Part shown: in pieces, positions 1 to 15,386 of the stretch
Numbering within the stretch: the first letter of the stretch is position 1
How the letters are laid out: each line of letters starts with the position of its first letter
NCBI GenBank assembly: GCA_025642065.1
Contig: JAODUP010000320.1
Coordinates: 146,501-210,500, forward strand
DNA length: 64,000 nucleotides
Direction of reading: 5' to 3'
Origin: Paralvinella palmiformis
Taxonomy: Eukaryota > Annelida > Polychaeta > Terebellida > Alvinellidae
Program-made: the position numbers and the translations under genes
The notes under the pieces: generated by a model
What the model was told of the DNA's origin: nothing
The model's input: only the letters and a program-made list of their open reading frames with translations
The model's database searches: none

Positions 1-462
1 ACGCTAATGGTGTGGCTGAGGCTCTTATATGCTTACGTCTAAGACACCTCTCTCCTAATTTGGCAATACCTTGTCTAATCCATTTTCTTTTATATATTTT
101 CACAGCTACAAAATATTTCCATATACTTAAATATGATGTATACCGTGATCCTTGATAGACAATAACCTTTGGCCTTGGCTTTTGGATTTATTTTTCTGTC
201 GCCTGCACATTTTGGCTGCGACACAAACATGTTAAGTACATTTAAAAAATCTTTTTGTACCACTGATGTCAAGAATCTTTCACACACCTATTGGGAGTGT
301 AATTAATTCGTTGAATGATCTACTGATATTAATTAGTATATTGTGGTGGAAATACATTAGTTAGCTATGCCATAGATCAGTCATTATTATTCTTCCTCCC
401 TTTCTCTCTTACTAGCCATGCTTCGAGATACGTTTCAGGAGATTTTACAGAGATTTCCTCAC
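1..462. other. Unresolved left edge (intron 21 of TMEM94)
   Basis: No TMEM94 exon is visible here. Overlapping open frames exist on both strands: plus 6-167 with a run like CLRLRHLSPNLAIPCLIHF, and minus 90-287 with CERFLTSVVQKDF. They may be part of an unrecognised repeat. Nothing can be assigned. Confidence 0.3.
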
Positions 463-571
463 CTACAGTCTGCCTGCAGGAACAGCTCTGTATTAAATAT
501 ATTAGCTGAGCTGCCGAGACAACACACAACCTCTCCATATTCTTGTAATATTGCCAGCATCTCTTTGGTGG
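463..571 (-). CDS. TMEM94: TMEM94 exon 21, degenerate hinge motif
   Basis: Acceptor TTTCTAG, donor [26 protein letters not shown] followed by SANIFN aligns with human EMIKIMQEYGEVTCCLGS and SANLRN. In ordinary P-type ATPases this place reads TGDGxNDxxAL. The exon ends in phase 2. I could not find the next exon in bases 1-462. Confidence 0.95.
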
Positions 572-868
572 CTAGAAATGAAAACAAATTAAACATCCAT
601 CATCAGTAAGGATAATTTACACATCAGTCACACAAAATTAAATATCGCAATTGTTTATATCAGAAAATGTAGTCATTCAAATGTACTTCATTAATTACGC
701 ATGGTAATTTTTGGAACATATTTGGGGTAAAAGAACTTTTATTCAGCTCTCTTTCTCTCTCTCTCTCTCTCTCTCTGTGCGTAATGATGATGATGATGAT
801 GATTTGTGTTTTATGGCCACTTTTGTGCACATGATAAGCTAAATGGGCTGAGTGACCTCCAAAGGTAA

Positions 869-910
<42 letters not shown>

Positions 911-3900
911 CATGTGTGTGTGTGTGCATAAGCTTGCAGGTAAGTGTATCCTTACTTTCAGGTGTACAGTCAGTAAAAAGTGAGACAAGAAGTGGGACAT
1001 TATCAACGTTCTCTATATGTGGACGGATGTTTTGTATTCCTTTTGGTAACTTGGCCTGGAAATAAACAATCATCGAAAAATGAGATTAAATGAGTGAATC
1101 CTTTGTTTAATTGCGTTACTGGTCATACATAGGATATACGGCTGAGTGGTGACTCCCTGGGGAATCCCCCCCCCCAAATCGAACATGAGGATTCAGCAGT
1201 GAATGAGCGAGCCAATGAATATTCAGATTCAATATCCAGTGATTACAGAGTGATTGTGAATGCAGAATGATTAACGGTCACATTTTTGTAATCACAACAG
1301 AAACATGAAAAACCTATATGGAAATGATCTAATTGCTTTAACAAATAATACTCTTTTGTTGTTATGTTTTATAGTGAGTCTCTGTCTCATAAACAAGAAG
1401 GGCAAGGCTTAAAATAGAAAACAAGACCCATTAAAACCAAAATAATGGAATCTGACTGGAGACCAATTAAAAAATCCTGGCAGCATTTAGAAATGCCGAG
1501 AGTGATTTATTAGTAGTCCCATAGTGTACATAATCCTAAAATGAACCAACCCTGTTTGAGAGATCCCAGCCACCAGCAACGCTATCAGTGTTCTCTGTTA
1601 TATAGCTAGAGGTCGGCTGACTGTCAACAGAGACTCCCGACTGATGTCGACTCGTCAGCGTCTCGCCACTCTCATCCAAGTGGTCCATCTCCATACAGAC
1701 ATGTTCTGAGTTCATGACTCCGGTTTGAATTCTTGTTAACAGTGGTTGATGGACGTTGATGTCTTGGTGCTCTCCATCACAGACTATGGCGACCAGTTCT
1801 TTAGGTTGGTCAGTTACAGCAGCATCCTGACCATGATGCTTGCACTCCTCTAAACAGGGCGTCATCTCAAACTTCACCAGACTCGTATCAAGGTTTATGG
1901 CGCCAGGTGCACTAGATCGTCTGAGCATAGACACATCATCAGCCAATCCTCGGCCACTTACCACACCATCCCTGCCATCTCTGAGTAATGTCAGTGATTC
2001 AGCAGAGCAGCGACTAGCACAGTGTTGTACCCTGTTTGAAGTATTGCTCAGGGAGATGTTCTGCTGACTTTGATTCTCAGCACCTTCACCCTCCACTTCG
2101 CTGAGAAGTGATATGTGACAGTTCCAGCCAGCCTCCAGACCCATCTTCTCTGAGAATACACGACTTCTGAGCTCATTCTCTTTGGAGAAGTGCACAAACC
2201 TAATACAGGCTGAATCCAAGTCTTCTATTAAATCGACGACATCCTGTCAAGAACAAAGTTATTGTGAATATATTTGTCAGACCTTAGTCATGCAAGAAAT
2301 TCTGTAAATTTAGTCATAACTATAAAACAGTAAACCCTGTCCGAACATTTGTCGCACTTTAAAAACTTCCATATTAAAAATGCTAAAAACTGATTCCTTT
2401 TATTCATTTGCCCCCTTTGACCACAATCCCAAACCCAAGCTATCACCAAGTATCAGCCAGATAGCTGTGCTAATAGGAGTGTTTAAACAATTCATATAGA
2501 TGACATCATCCGGACTCGATGTATTTTCTGTATCCGTTCTACTAAACAAACACAATTTTGCAATGCTACTAAATGAAAGCTATTTCTGGGTGTGAAGCTT
2601 CAGACTACAATCAGCAGAGGGAGGATTGACACACAGCAGGAGTTCTACTTCACAAAACCTTCATTTGATTGCCTAGAGTTTCATTTCTGGTTACAAGCCT
2701 AATCATAATTCAACCTAAACAAATTTGGAACAAGTTACGGGACATACACACAATCAAACAAATCGTGAAGGATTTTAAACAGATGAATGACAACTCTGAC
2801 TGATTTTTCAAAATCTATTTAAAAGCAACAGTCAGTATTCAAAAAATAGGAACACTGACTAATAATTAAAATGCCGAGGCAATGTTATATTTGTTTAACA
2901 ATTCACAAACATTTAATATACGAACTAATTATACCAATATAAAAAGCTTAATTGTTCCTTCCAATAAAATGCATAAAAATAATAATAAGGGCGACAAGTA
3001 AAGCATTGGGACTGTCCTGTTAGTACATTATATATTATAGGTGGGATATATCAAATATAAGCTGGAAAATGATAATAAAATAAAGGTTTTACCAACACAA
3101 AAAGGAAAATCTAGAACATCCACACTCTGACAGCATAAAGTGAACATTAGTTTAGACTAAAATTGTGCTATTTTATTCTTTGGGTAAAAATAGTACCAGT
3201 AATAAAAGCTACCAGTATTTACACTTGCTGAGGTTGAAAGAAGAAAAAAACCTTCATTAAAGTGAATTAATTTATGGCAAAACGTACGCCATTCCTAGTT
3301 CTTGAATGACAATAAAAATACTAATTGATTTGTTTATCTACACTGTAATGCATTTGTTAAATAATCAATAATTAATACTATTACATTCAAATTGACAAAT
3401 GATAAGAGAGCCGTATCTTCAACTCTGTTTCATTACTGACATGAAATATTAATTAAAAGACTTCTTCCTTTATACTTATTAATAGGTAGTGTGTGCTGGT
3501 AGCAATGGTAATTATTAGTGCTAATTAATCTCCATTTTCAAACATTTTAGTGCACACACACACACACAAGCAAACCATATGTATACAGTAAATAGAAAAG
3601 ATATAAAACGAGTGATGACTATGGTGTCTTCTCAATGATCCCTTAACAAATTAATATAAATATGATAGACAATCTAAAAAAATAACAAATAAAGTAACCA
3701 TGGATACCAGGCCATGGGTGGATGAATCATAAATAACAAATGTGAATTAACTGACCAGGATGTCAATTTGTTATTGATAGAGATGATTACCATAGAATAA
3801 GTTTGAACATTTAAATGGTTACAACAGTTGTCTATAGCAGGTTTTTTCCCTCTTTATTCTCTGGTGTCAAAACATCAATAATGAAACTGTGTTCAGATTA

Positions 3901-4129
3901 TTTCCTTATTAATATTATGGAAAATTCCGAATGATAAATTCCCAATTTTTGGATCAATGACCTCATGAAAGACATCTGAAATTACTGTGTACAACAATTC
4001 ATTGACAAAGCAGGTCGATGGAGTACTGTACTAATACAGGAAAAATATTTTGTATATTCTTTATTGCTGTCAACTTGTGTTACCTATATGTACAGATTCT
4101 CCCTCCCCCTCTCTCTCTCTCTCACACAC

Positions 4130-4183
<54 letters not shown>

Positions 4184-5097
4184 CATTAAAAACATGAAGA
4201 AGAAAATGGGTGTGTAGCAAACAAAACAAAAATTTAGAAACCTGTCTCAGATAAGATAATTTAACCATATGAGTGTAGGATATAAATCTGCCAAGTAAAA
4301 TAGGCAGTCAACGTTCGTTTATGACCATAACATTTAAAATGACAATATGTTATATTGCTCATATATGGGAGATTTGTTGAAGATTAAGTTTTTTATTACC
4401 TGCTTAGCTTGATACTGCATGGTTATCATCCCAATGAAGACCTGATTGCACTGCTCTCTGAAACATCCGGACAGGTCATGAATGGAGGTGAAGCTGCTGT
4501 TCAGGATCAGTGAGTCGACACTGGTATGATGGTAACCACGATGTAAGTCATAATCAAAAGATGTATCCCAAGACCTTATGGCAAGATAACAATAATACAG
4601 ATGTCATTCGAAAAGTCATCAAAGTGTAAAACAGCAATCTTGCAAAATATCCATAAAGATTATCAGCTAAATATAACGAACTATACATGTATTTCAAATG
4701 GCCATTTGCACAAAAAAAGGGGATATGCTTTAAAATGCCATCTGTATTTATGGAACAACAGAGATTGTTTTTGACAGGAATGTTTTGCTGGACCTGACAT
4801 CTCCCGGTAATATAATATATATTAAATAGGCCTCCAATTATTTAAAAGATACACTGCAGACTCAACAAAAACGTTATTTGAGTCCCCATATATTCACAAT
4901 ATTAAAGGTGGACCGGACCACATTATCCTCTCAATTTATTAGTTCTGTGTCGAAGTAAGGTTAGAAATATTTATGTTTAATACAGATAAGCATTGCATCA
5001 AACGGATAATGTTGCACAACATAAACCATAAATGCACAAAACACGATTTTTTATTTACATAAATATTGATTGACTCACACATGCACAAGCTCACATA

Positions 5098-5131
<34 letters not shown>

Positions 5132-6662
5132 ATAATTCTATTTTGGTATTATGGTGCAAGTACCCACTGGGATAATGTAAAATAAATTTATGAAATAAAA
5201 TTAAAGCTCGGGGTTCTTTAATACAGAATTCTATCTATAATTAAAATGAATAAAACAAAGATGACAGCTGTGAATTAAAAACAATCAATCATCATGGAAT
5301 ATATGATATTACATGTTTATATGATATATTTTATGACTAGGTTGTTGGAGGCTCATTCAGGAAAAGATGGACGTGTTTTATCAAAGCTTAATTTTACTTA
5401 TTTAAGCAACAAATATGCTCTGCTACATTCCATTCAGTCAGCATACATTAGCATTAATTAGCAATTTTTAAATCTGTCAATCATGACCATGAAACAAAAG
5501 TTTTCAAAAAAAAATTGCAATCATCGGATAACAGACCACATTGGCACGCCACCTTCATCAGTTATTTCCCAAAAATTTGGGTTCCGTCATCCAATTGCAT
5601 TTTGCGCCAAACTGTGATATGCTTACTGCATCATACAAAGCCCATATTGTATTAAGGACAGCACTGCATCAAACAAATAGATAACATATGAACAAGACCC
5701 ATTGAGAAATCATGCTATGATGAGCCTTTGCAGTGTTCAAAATTCAAAATATCAAGCATTAAATTTTTACAGTAATATATGCTGATGCATTGCCTAAAAT
5801 GGAAAAAAAGGTATAGACAAATGAACAAATTCTCGCTTTGTGATTAAATAATCACAAAAACCAACAACCTGTCAAATATTCTTGAGGTGTACTTCCTAAT
5901 AAGTAATGACCATCTTGTGACAAGTATGAGGGTAACAGAAGTATTTTAAAAACATTGTCGCTTTCCAGAAACTGTAGAAATCTTCACTGCATGAATCCTG
6001 AACTATACACACACACTGAATGGCTACAGCATATGATATCACTTGTTGTCTGACTGGGGTGGAAAAATATGAACAGATAACTGATTGGTAGCAACATCAG
6101 TTAACAGAACAATTAACATATTCATGAAAACCGAGGCAAATTACAGTCAGAATGTTTGTTGGTCATGTGATAATCTTAAATATCCCACATGGGTAGTTTC
6201 TAGGAACCTATTTTTTAGATGTACACAACAACAACAACAACAACAACAGGAATTTCAGGTCAGAGATGGATATGGATAGATTAACCAAATCTAATATCAC
6301 AATGCTAAAGGCGTGAAACATGTACATTAATCTAAAATATGTGCTTTATAAACAAGTAACGCAATCTATAATCCAATATCTCATTAAATATGGCTGTACA
6401 TTCAAAACAATTATGAATCATAGATAAGTAAAATATTATAGATACTTTGATGGTGCCGGACTTCTCATTGATGGGAACAGATCGTGTGCATCCTGTGGAA
6501 CCTCAATATAGAGATCTTGAAACTCCTGTCCCAATTTTTGCGTCAAGGGGCAGTAAGAGAATGCGGTACAGTATGAAGCCATGCTGGTTCTTTGATAGAA
6601 ATCCAGGATCTTCTTTCTGAAATTTAAGATTCTTCAGGTGAAATAACGTATCACCCTCAAAA

Positions 6663-6707
<45 letters not shown>

Positions 6708-6761
6708 CAGATAACTGATTGGTAGCAACATCAGTTAACAGAACAATTAACATATTCAATT

Positions 6762-6813
<52 letters not shown>

Positions 6814-9800
6814 CCAAACATATATGTTTAATTTTTCATTTCAGATAAGTTGTCAACAGTAAGTTATTGCAACGCAATTTATGTCCGATTCCGTAATTCC
6901 GCTGATTCAATATTATGTAAATTAAATGATTACTAATTTATCTGTATCCATCTCTGATACAATAAATCTGCTTTTTATTGTAGTTTTTGTTAAACCAAAA
7001 ATTGGTTTACAGTAATAATTTTTAGATGGAAAATTTTGGATGCACAAACGGCTAAGTAATGGTGATGGCGGTTTCAGTGTGTCCCTTCGTTTTCAAGATG
7101 GCAGTTACACCAGCAAAATTATATTCAAATGGTAAATATAATATTAATAAAAAAAGGTTGTCATCAAATTCCAAAAGATTCTCCACATGTATTACAGTCT
7201 GCTATCATGATGATTTATAATAAATCTTAAGATTACATCAGGTTTAAATAAAGATATTTGATAATAACAATTTGATAATTATCCCAAAACACTCTAATAA
7301 AGTCATCTTTGAGGATATGAAGTTGCCAGAAAAAAAAAAGTGACCTGACTATTAGTATCAGTGCAAGGAAGTAATATATATATATATATATATATATATA
7401 TGGTATATATGTGTATGGTAGTTAGAGGACTGCTCTTCAAATCTCTAGTTTTGGAATTGAACTGAAGAGTGCTGAGGCTAAAAATACACTCACTCACTCA
7501 CTCACTCACTCACTCACTCACTCACTCACTCACTCACTCACTCACTCACTCACTCACCACTCACTCACTCACTCACTCACTCACTCACCTCACTCACTCA
7601 CTCACTCACTCACTCACTCAGAAATAAGGCATTACTAAAATACTTGCTGGCTTTTTTAATAGATGTACTAATGTCATATTACTGGCTTCAAATTAATATA
7701 GATTTTAACAAATAATTAACTACCATACTAATTACAAACCTTTCAGACTCACTAAGAGGACAGATATCTTCACCATCCCAGTAATCACTACATGCATCTA
7801 ATAACAGATCAGCAGTTCCTTGAGAAAAAAGCTGATAACTACCTGGAAAATAGCCAATAAAAATGACAATATATATCGTAATTATATGATAAACAAAACA
7901 ATAATAACAATGGTCAAGGTATTAATTAACCAACCAAGGAATATCATTTTCTACAAATACTAGATGTCATTATTTGACATTGTATATTTATACTGTTTCA
8001 TAAACATAAACTAGTACAATTTTTAAAAGGGGACTGTCACAAGCACACCGATTATATTGAAGACATTCTTCTGATAAAAAAACAATTAAAACATATAAAA
8101 CCACAAACACACAGACACACAGAAACACAATGAACTGGGGGGAGTTATTGCATGGATAAAAAATACCTGGAAAACAATAAGCATCTATTATTAATATTAC
8201 ACAAATCTATACAGTCACCTCTCATTTATCCACACACTTGTGTTCAGGGTTCAAAATAATCGCTAGCCTGTTAGCCCTGGGCTAATATAAATACTTGTGG
8301 GTTAGTGGAATATGTTTCACAAGAAGCTGGTGCCATTAATTGTGGCCATTGATTTTCTGGGTCGTGCCTGCATATGAAACGAATTGTTGTTTCTGAAGTA
8401 CTGTGATTGGCTGCTTTGTGAGCTTTTTATATATTTTGGCCAATGGCGAAGCATCTTATGGAGAACCCACTACCACCACCCATCCCCTTACCATAGCCTC
8501 ACTGTGCTCATGCTCACTTTTGCGCTAGTGAAACTTTACAAGGGCTAATAGATTTCACATTCCATTAGCCCTATGGGATAATGAGTGGAAAGTCTTAGCT
8601 TCTAACCCTGGTGTTCCCATTGAATTCATGCATATTAATGAATTGTGCAGATTGTTGAATAATGCTTTATGCATTCTCCTTTATTATTCACAAATTCTAG
8701 TACATGTATATTTTAAGAAATTTTCTGAAATGTACATATTAAGCATAGGCATATTGATAACAATATGTATTTTACACAATTATCACATTACTTCAATATC
8801 TAGAAAAATCTATATTATCTCGAAGTAACAATAATTTTAATAAACTATGAGAGTAAAAAAGTCTGCAAGCAAAGATTAAGAGTTTTATCATGGTTGTTTT
8901 TTACTGTCATAACATAGACCTTGATCTAACAAAAAGCACCACCCAATTAATAGCGATGCTCATTATGATGGCATAAGTGTTTATTGACCATTCGAGCACA
9001 TTCTTTTGTTGGGCATGAAGTATGAAAATACAGACCACTAATTTGTGACACTGAACTGGTTAAAATGTTCATGGTAGTTGTCATGAACAACCACAAAATA
9101 AAGTTACGCATGGCCACATTAATTAATTTGAATAACATACTTTATGTGCATTTCACTCCCAAGAGCCCCATGCAGAAATGGAAATATGAATAACTGGATT
9201 ATCACAGCATTTTAGCATGAGTGCGGTTCTTTCCTTTGAAATATCATGCAGACTGCATCGTGATTGCTATCATATTACATTTAGTCAACAGTATTTTGAC
9301 GTATAATATTGCTCTGTAGAATCTATAATAGAATCTAATATTTTCATGAAGTACTGTTTTAAGTAATTGAAACTGACTTCTCCACATTGTTTTCCCCGTT
9401 GCTCACAGGGCAATACTAGAAAACTGGATTGAGCAAAAACTCTCAGTCAAAATTGTAGGTGTCACTCAAATTAATTGAGATGGCAGCAACTTTTAACATG
9501 GTCAGTCATCCACGAATAGGTACACCAACCCAACGTCTTGAGCTGAGATATTAATCTGTTAATTAACAAATAGTTGGAAGACACTATGATGTCTTTATAT
9601 ATGAATTTCAAACAAGACAAAAACCAGTGACCTTTATCACAACATTTAAATAATTGAAGTTCCGCATGATTTCATTATTTAGATCACTAAAACTACGGGA
9701 TTTTTGTTTTGGTAGTAATTCATAAAGAACACATGTTTTCAATCACATAAATGACACTTGAAAATACATTACACATATAAAAGCATATTTTAAAATATTG

Positions 9801-9899
9801 AATAAGTATATTACTAGCTATAAATATTGAATAAGTATATTACTAGCTATACAAGCTATATTACTGTGGATAATGAAGTAAGGAGACTGCATACCACAT

Positions 9900-9932
<33 letters not shown>

Positions 9933-10624
9933 TTCTGAATTTATTCATGAATACAGCAAAACAAAGGGAGCGATATTGAATTTCCTAGAAAATGTAGTTG
10001 CTTGCATTTCTTAAAAAAAGAGAAATGGCACCTCATTGCAAATGGGAGTGATTTAATAGAAATGATGGTTCCTGGCATACTAATATTTAAAAATTTGCAG
10101 GTGTTTTGTTGTTGAAGAGGAGAATCCTCTTTTACTAAATAATTTTTCCCTAATGGAAACTGTATGGTAATATGAACTTAGGTTTTTAAAATAGCCATAC
10201 ATCTTAACCCCAAAGAACATGTAAATAAGTTTGAAAATCATACACAACAACATAGTATGTGTGTAAACGTTTGCACATGTATAATCTGGTCCAGAATACA
10301 AGCCGGACATACAATTCTATTTGTAAAAAATAGCAGCTTGCATACAGAAAATATGGTACTCTAAAACATGACTACTAACCAGAATTATTTTCTTTAACCA
10401 CAACTGAAAATATATGTGGCATTGGCATCTTGTACTTAATGAAGGACTTGCATCTGGTCAGTCTCTCTCTCGGCAAACCTTCGGGAGGCTGAAATTCAGT
10501 TGAGAAAAATATGAAGGAAATAAAATGCAATAAAAGAAAGGAATATATATTGAGATGCATAGAAAGCAAGGATAAGGATATTTTTTTGTGATTATGGTTA
10601 AGTAACAAAACAAAGAGCAAGACA

Positions 10625-10667
<43 letters not shown>

Positions 10668-11053
10668 TACATACATACATATACACCTAATCTATAATAC
10701 ATATGACATCATTACTGAGTCAACAATATGTACTAAATTTCTATAGAAATTGAGACAACAATACACACAACAGTAGAACCATAAATACCAAAGTTTTACA
10801 GGACAACTATGAATAACCAGTTTAGACATGTTTATTAATTGCTTGGTACACATTATAAACCCAGTCCTGTTAGTTGTATTGATGTTAGGAAAAATAAATG
10901 CGTGAAAATATAAATGCAAAAAGATAATATTTACTCAACAAATTGTACTGACAATAGTTACTGTATTCAAACTCTAAGTAAGTAAGTAAAATTATTTGAT
11001 GATATACACAATAATCACAATAATGTTATAAGTTATACATTCATATTATATAC

Positions 11054-11102
<49 letters not shown>

Positions 11103-13585
11103 ACCAGGCTAACTGTCCATGGTTCCTACAGACAAGAAAATATTATTTTCCAGGACATTTCCTGGACAAAATTACTATTTTCCAGGACAAAGCATACAAG
11201 ATTTAAAGATAATAAACACATGCAAACAAATATATCATATTTATTCAATATATGATCTATTCTTGACATTTTGTTGTGGTACAGTCTCCTCCTTCCCAAC
11301 CCTTCTAGCTGTCTGATCCAAGCACTTTTATTAAAATTTTAACTAATGTGGGATATCAAGACCATGTAATGGTACTCTTTTTCTTCTACAACCGATGTTT
11401 TCTTCTACAGGCATAATATTTATTCACAGCCTTTTTTGTTCTAAGGGGATTTTTACATGGGCAATATGTTTTCCAGGACATTACCTGATTTTGTAAAATT
11501 CAAGGACATTTCCAGGACCTGGAAAATGAATTTGTTATTTTCCAGGTTTTCCAGTACATGTGGGAACCCTGCTATATAGACCCAGACCATAATACATACA
11601 CAAATCTACAGACACAGACAACAATACATACCACATGTCTATATAGACCAAGTACTTGTTCTGTGTCAAAGAGGTCAGATGCTGTCTCACTAAATCCTAT
11701 CTGATAGGCAAGCCCACAAAAACACCTGGAAATAGTTAAATATGTGAAATAAAAGTAAATCTACCCGATATTGCAGGTACTGAGAACATTAAACAGGTAT
11801 ATCAGTATAAAAGACTGCAAATGTCTGTTTTTATGTAAACTAGTAAGAGATGAGTTTGTCCATCTACATCTGTCCATCTGTTTGTCTGTCTGTATGTCTA
11901 TACATCCTTATGAAGTAAGAAATTATTGACAAAAGCATCACCAACTTCATCACAGCATTATATTATATACATTATAATTATATTAGAAAGGTGAAGTAAA
12001 TGTTTAGAATGACAACTGGTAATAATTAGTAATTTTTACACAATTAAAACTACTATAATAAAATTAGTTATTTAGCAAAACAACAAAACAAGATAAAATA
12101 CAAAATTATTAGTAATCTAAACACAAATGCTAATAATAATAATAATAATAGTAATAGCTGACAGAATAACTTGTAAGGAAACTTTAACTTTATTCTAATT
12201 AGATTAAGACACTTTAATATTTATATACATGGATTTAATTGTTAAATCATTAGTTATTAAATAATCATAATTCTTTTACAGTTATTCATTACTCTATATA
12301 ACATCATTTAATATTGTTATTAGTCTATTATAAACTACAAACATTAAAACATAAAATCAAGCATAATGAGCATAATATTTATGGACATCAGATCTACATT
12401 ATTCTACTTCTACTTCAAGCTAAATCTATACCCTGTTGATCAATTAACATGCAAACGAATCATTTTCATCGCAGAATAAAATTACTTTAATCATGGTATG
12501 GCATAATTGGGTAGTGTTCAAAATTGAATGAAAGACAGCCATCAGTACTACAGAGAAAGATGGTGTGTTAATACCGGGATCACTCTGAGTTAGCAGCACA
12601 GTATGCCTTTTGGACACACTAATTTGTCAAAATTATGCTCCTTTCAAAAAATGGCACCTGGAAAAATGGCACCTGGAAAAAATGGCAAAGTGAGAAATTG
12701 GAAATAATGGTTTTTTGTGTGTATATTTTACTGGATTCTTTTTTTATAATTATTTGTGTTTTTCTGTGTATTTCAGTAAAACAATTACATGTATATGTGT
12801 ATTATCAACTTTATTATTCCTTCACACACTAAAAATCTAAATCAGACTATTAACTAACTTGCAGTGTTACTCATTCACATTCTCATTCACTCGTTCGGCA
12901 CTCAAGTAATAATTAGGGAAGCTACAATATTTAGAGAAGCTACAATAATTAGGGAAGCTACATTTTTAGAAGTACATGTATACATAAAAGCTAATTACAG
13001 TATTGCCAAATTACAGTTTGCCTTACCTCAAACAATATTAAAATAAACATTATAATGAAAATCAAATAAGAAACATGTCTATGACATGTTACTAAAAATC
13101 ATAAGAAAAATACAAAAAGGTGCCATTTTTTCCAGTGCCATTTTTTCTGTGTCCCAATATTTCTTTCCATGGTGTTTGGCTGATGCTAGGTAATTGTTGG
13201 AAATAGATAGGCATAGTTTTGCTGCCATTGTTGGTTGATCATAATGCATTCTTATAATGTGAGAACAACCCAATTATCATAAAATAACCTTTTTAGTAGA
13301 TTTTTTACTAATGGTGTAACTTGGGGTCAATTTGATTAATTCATTTAAAAACAGTGATTTTCATTTATCAATTAATTTTCTCTGGATGTCTTTCAAATGC
13401 AACAAAAACAAAATAACCAGACAGGTGACTGGACCCTTTTCATTGACCATAGCATGTAAACTGCAGGTCTGTGTCTATTTGAAGAATAATCATTATAGTT
13501 TTGCATTGGCTGAGTTTCATTGGCATCATTGATGCAAAGGGCATGCCCCAGAGTGATCCTTGTACACACACACACACACACAAAC

Positions 13586-13628
<43 letters not shown>

Positions 13629-15351
13629 TATTTGATACCCTGTATATTGTATGCAATGCTTGATAAATATCATTAATGAATACCTGCGTCTGACAGTAGA
13701 CAGGGCCTCTAGTGTAACTATACTGAAATAGGGTAATGTATGTTATAAATTAATTACATGTAGCAAGCAATGATGTAATGTGAAATGTGGTTAATCCGAT
13801 AATACATTTATCATACTGGACCTAAAGGATGAGCTAAAGAAGTGAAGGAATAACCACACAAAATATAACAAACACCAGCTGGAATTTTATCATAATTTTT
13901 TGTGTATATGTGCGTGAGTGAATGAGTGAGTGAGAGTGATACGCAAACAGATGGGAAAGCACACTAGACAAATCAGGCGACTGGTAATTAATAGTCTCGG
14001 CTATTCGGCCCTCTGGTCTGTACCTCGGTACACCTATCTTCATACTTGTTTTACTTTAACAAGATTTAAACTTACTCATCAAGTAAAATAGCCGTCCAGC
14101 TTTAAAACTCACATCAGTACAGTTAACAGTTTATGCTTCTTGCATTCAGTCCACATTACAAAACTTTTTTTTTCATTTGAAGGGAACAATTTAAACAAAA
14201 CAACACAAAATATGATTTTTCACAGAACACTGAACCATTATTACATTCCTCGGTGGCACATTAATCTCGAACGTTTGTGGATACGGTCGTTCAACAATTA
14301 CCCGGTTAATCAGAATTTTTTGAACTAAATCGCAAGGATGTTCCCCGAACTTTACTTCACATATATTACAAGGATTCTCTAGCTGCTCGATCCACTCATT
14401 GCCCACATTATTGCCGTAGGAATTCAGTTAACCGAGAGTTGGCTGTAACCTAACAGAAAATAATCTTAAATTCAAAACATTATCTCTTGGCACAAATGAA
14501 GATAGCTCACACACATGACACGCAGTGGAAGACTAACTGAGATGAACTAATTACCAATCAGCATAACCCTAAATAGGAACAACGATGCGGGGTGGGATAT
14601 TTTAAGCAGCCAAATAAATGACGAATGGTTCACACACTGCATTAAAGAAAAGTCACCGCAAATGAAAAGCACATCACATTTTTGACTACGGGTGAACCAA
14701 ATCAATTCACGACATTACCGAGTTGAGTTCAGGGGCCTTTGGTCATTCTGTACCTTCTGCTAAAACTACAAACATTCCAAATACCTTCTGTTAACCACGG
14801 GCACGGCTACCTCTTGCTTCAGTGATGCACAGGTCAAGTGGTCGGCAAACTGTGTGTATCTCTCAGCCGTTGATAAGTTGCACGTGTTAAGCAAAATATT
14901 CAGCCCCTGGATTTGAAATGAAATCGTGCAATGAACATTAGTATTAAAATGTACATATTTTATAAGACAGATCGAGCACATAGAGGGACTGAGCAGAGAT
15001 GTAATGCAGACTAGTCCTTTGTGAGTAATATGTTTAAAAACTACTTAATGTCTTTCTGATTGTATTGACCCAACATCGGCAGAACTGCACCCTTCTGGCT
15101 AAAAGCTTGTGGCATTTAATTGCCAATATGTGCACCACACCGTCACTGTATGTTTATATTAAAGGCTTTCACTTGAAATCTTACCAAAGGTTTCAGCGAG
15201 CAGAGATGTTTCTTCCAAGAAGGATCATCAAAATGTAAGCCAAAGTGGTTCTACAAAAATAACAAGATATCTTGGAATAGTAATACTTACGGAGAAAAAG
15301 ACAATAACAACAGCAATAATAATAATAACAAACTTAATAAACATACCTTCT

Positions 15352-15386
<35 letters not shown>

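Noticed and set aside
660..1073. Single 137-codon minus frame
   Set aside because: Only the first part (956-1055) is a TMEM94 exon; the rest is intron with CT/GA repeats and a SINE.
7488..7620. CRISPR-like or telomeric array
   Set aside because: The unit is a four-base repeat with no spacers, explained as a microsatellite or SINE tail.
14191..14406. Possible TMEM94 exon
   Set aside because: It has no similarity to the family and exons 12, 13 and 14 already join in phase; it more likely belongs to a transposon end.
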